Translations under genes and position numbers: made by a program
The notes under the pieces: model-generated
The model's database searches: none
What the model was told of the DNA's origin: nothing
Seen by the model: the letters and a program-made list of their open reading frames with translations, nothing else
Shown here: in pieces, positions 60,474-61,084 of the stretch
How positions within the stretch are numbered: position 1 is the first letter of the stretch
Layout: the number at the start of each line of letters is the position of its first letter
Assembly (NCBI GenBank): GCA_964505475.1
Contig: CAZDIJ010000010.1
Coordinates: 1 to 61,084 of the forward strand
Direction: 5' to 3'
DNA length: 61,084 nucleotides
From: JAGXQV01 sp964505475
Lineage (GTDB): Bacteria; Pseudomonadota; Gammaproteobacteria; Burkholderiales; Sulfuricellaceae

Positions 60474-61084
60474 ATGGCAGCAGCCGATGTTTTGAAAATG
60501 ATTAAGGACAACGAGATCAAGTTCGTTGACCTGCGTTTTACCGATACCCGCGGCAAGGAACAACACGTTTCCATCCCTTCCCACGTGGTTGACGAAGGCT
60601 GGTTCGAATCCGGCCATGCCTTCGACGGTTCCTCGATTGCCGGCTGGAAAGGCATTCAGGCTTCCGACATGCTGCTGATGCCCGACCCCGAGACCGCCAA
60701 CCTCGACCCGTTCTTCGACGAGCCGACCCTGATTATTTCCTGCGACGTGGTGGAGCCTGCCGACGGCAAGGGTTACGACCGCTGCCCGCGCTCCATCGCC
60801 AAGCGCGCCGAAGCCTACATGAAATCCACCGGCATCGGCGACACCGCCTATTTCGGCCCGGAACCCGAATTTTTCATTTTCGATTCCGTGACCTGGCATG
60901 CCGACATGTCCGGCACCTCCGTGGCCATCGAGTCCGAGGAGGCCGCCTGGACCTCCAAGAACAAGATCGAGGGCGGCAACATGGGGCATCGTCCCGGCGT
61001 CAAGGGCGGTTATTTCCCGGTTCCCCCGGTCGATTCCTTCCAGGACATCCGTTCCGCCATGTGCCTGGCGCTGGAAGAAATGGG
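60474..61084 (+). CDS. glnA: Glutamine synthetase type I (N-terminal part)
   Basis: ATP-dependent synthesis of glutamine from glutamate and ammonia. The first 203 codons are in the window: beta-grasp N-terminus, FDGSSIAGWKGIQASDM and the catalytic-barrel start GPEPEFFIFD. TAGGAGAG 8 bases upstream of the ATG is a good ribosome site. The gene runs off the end. It is under a sigma54 promoter with NtrC sites. Confidence 0.97.
   Translation, partial: MAAADVLKMIKDNEIKFVDLRFTDTRGKEQHVSIPSHVVDEGWFESGHAFDGSSIAGWKGIQASDMLLMPDPETANLDPFFDEPTLIISCDVVEPADGKGYDRCPRSIAKRAEAYMKSTGIGDTAYFGPEPEFFIFDSVTWHADMSGTSVAIESEEAAWTSKNKIEGGNMGHRPGVKGGYFPVPPVDSFQDIRSAMCLALEEM

Overview
This 61 kb window is chromosomal DNA around the replication origin of a Gram-negative bacterium, most likely a betaproteobacterium of the Nitrosomonadales (Sulfuricella/Gallionella-like). 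That placement is inferred from gene order and protein style, not from a database search. The evidence is the order atpIBEFHAGDC - parB/parA/rsmG/mnmG - mnmE/yidC/yidD/rnpA/rpmH - dnaA/dnaN/gyrB; the smg/dprA/LysM block divergent from def/fmt/htpX/rsmB/DUF4390/ntrY/ntrX; and LPS-type (LpxL) acyltransferases. DNA is GC-rich except for the AT-richer dnaA-gyrB stretch.

Layout. 1-15.1 kb is all on the minus strand: ATP synthase, chromosome partition, tRNA modification, membrane insertase and RNase P/L34. 15.1-16.8 kb is the origin region, with single perfect DnaA boxes on both sides of dnaA and gene polarity reversing there. Two parS sites of identical sequence in opposite orientation flank it (11351-11366 and 17965-17980), matching the parAB genes. 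16.8-20.4 kb carries dnaN and gyrB, closed by a 38 bp palindromic terminator shared with the convergent topA. 20.4-25.4 kb (topA, smg, dprA, LysM protein) is minus strand. 25.5-35 kb is a dense plus-strand run (def, fmt, htpX, rsmB, DUF4390, ntrY, ntrX, kup) with many 1-23 bp overlaps. The NtrX-like regulator has lost the ATPase motifs of its sigma54-activator domain.

35-43 kb mixes core genes (two LpxL-type acyltransferases, cyaY, lptM, lysA) with accessory DNA: several palindromic repeats, an IS110-family transposase remnant preceded by a run of hairpins that could be a bridge-RNA relic, a VOC/DUF1801 gene pair ending at an attC-like half hairpin, a YoeB toxin fragment, and a CBS-PAS-GGDEF-EAL protein with a small overlapping partner. 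43.3-52 kb is an efflux island: a TetR regulator with a perfect 16 bp operator, an RND adaptor and pump, then a HlyD adaptor with an ABC ATPase and permease. A DUF559 endonuclease gene bracketed by palindromic repeats sits inside this island, and the repeat has become the N-terminus of the ABC ATPase.

52-61 kb has a FapA-family protein, an M48 lipoprotein protease, a GAF-like/HD-GYP phosphodiesterase, mgtE with a long structured leader, mtgA-aroE, a cation diffusion facilitator, and the start of glnA. Upstream of glnA are two mirror-image NtrC sites and a sigma54 promoter.

No rRNA, tRNA or CRISPR array was recognised. The best candidates for something new are the DUF559/palindrome unit, the IS110 hairpin array, the ATPase-dead NtrX and the mgtE leader.
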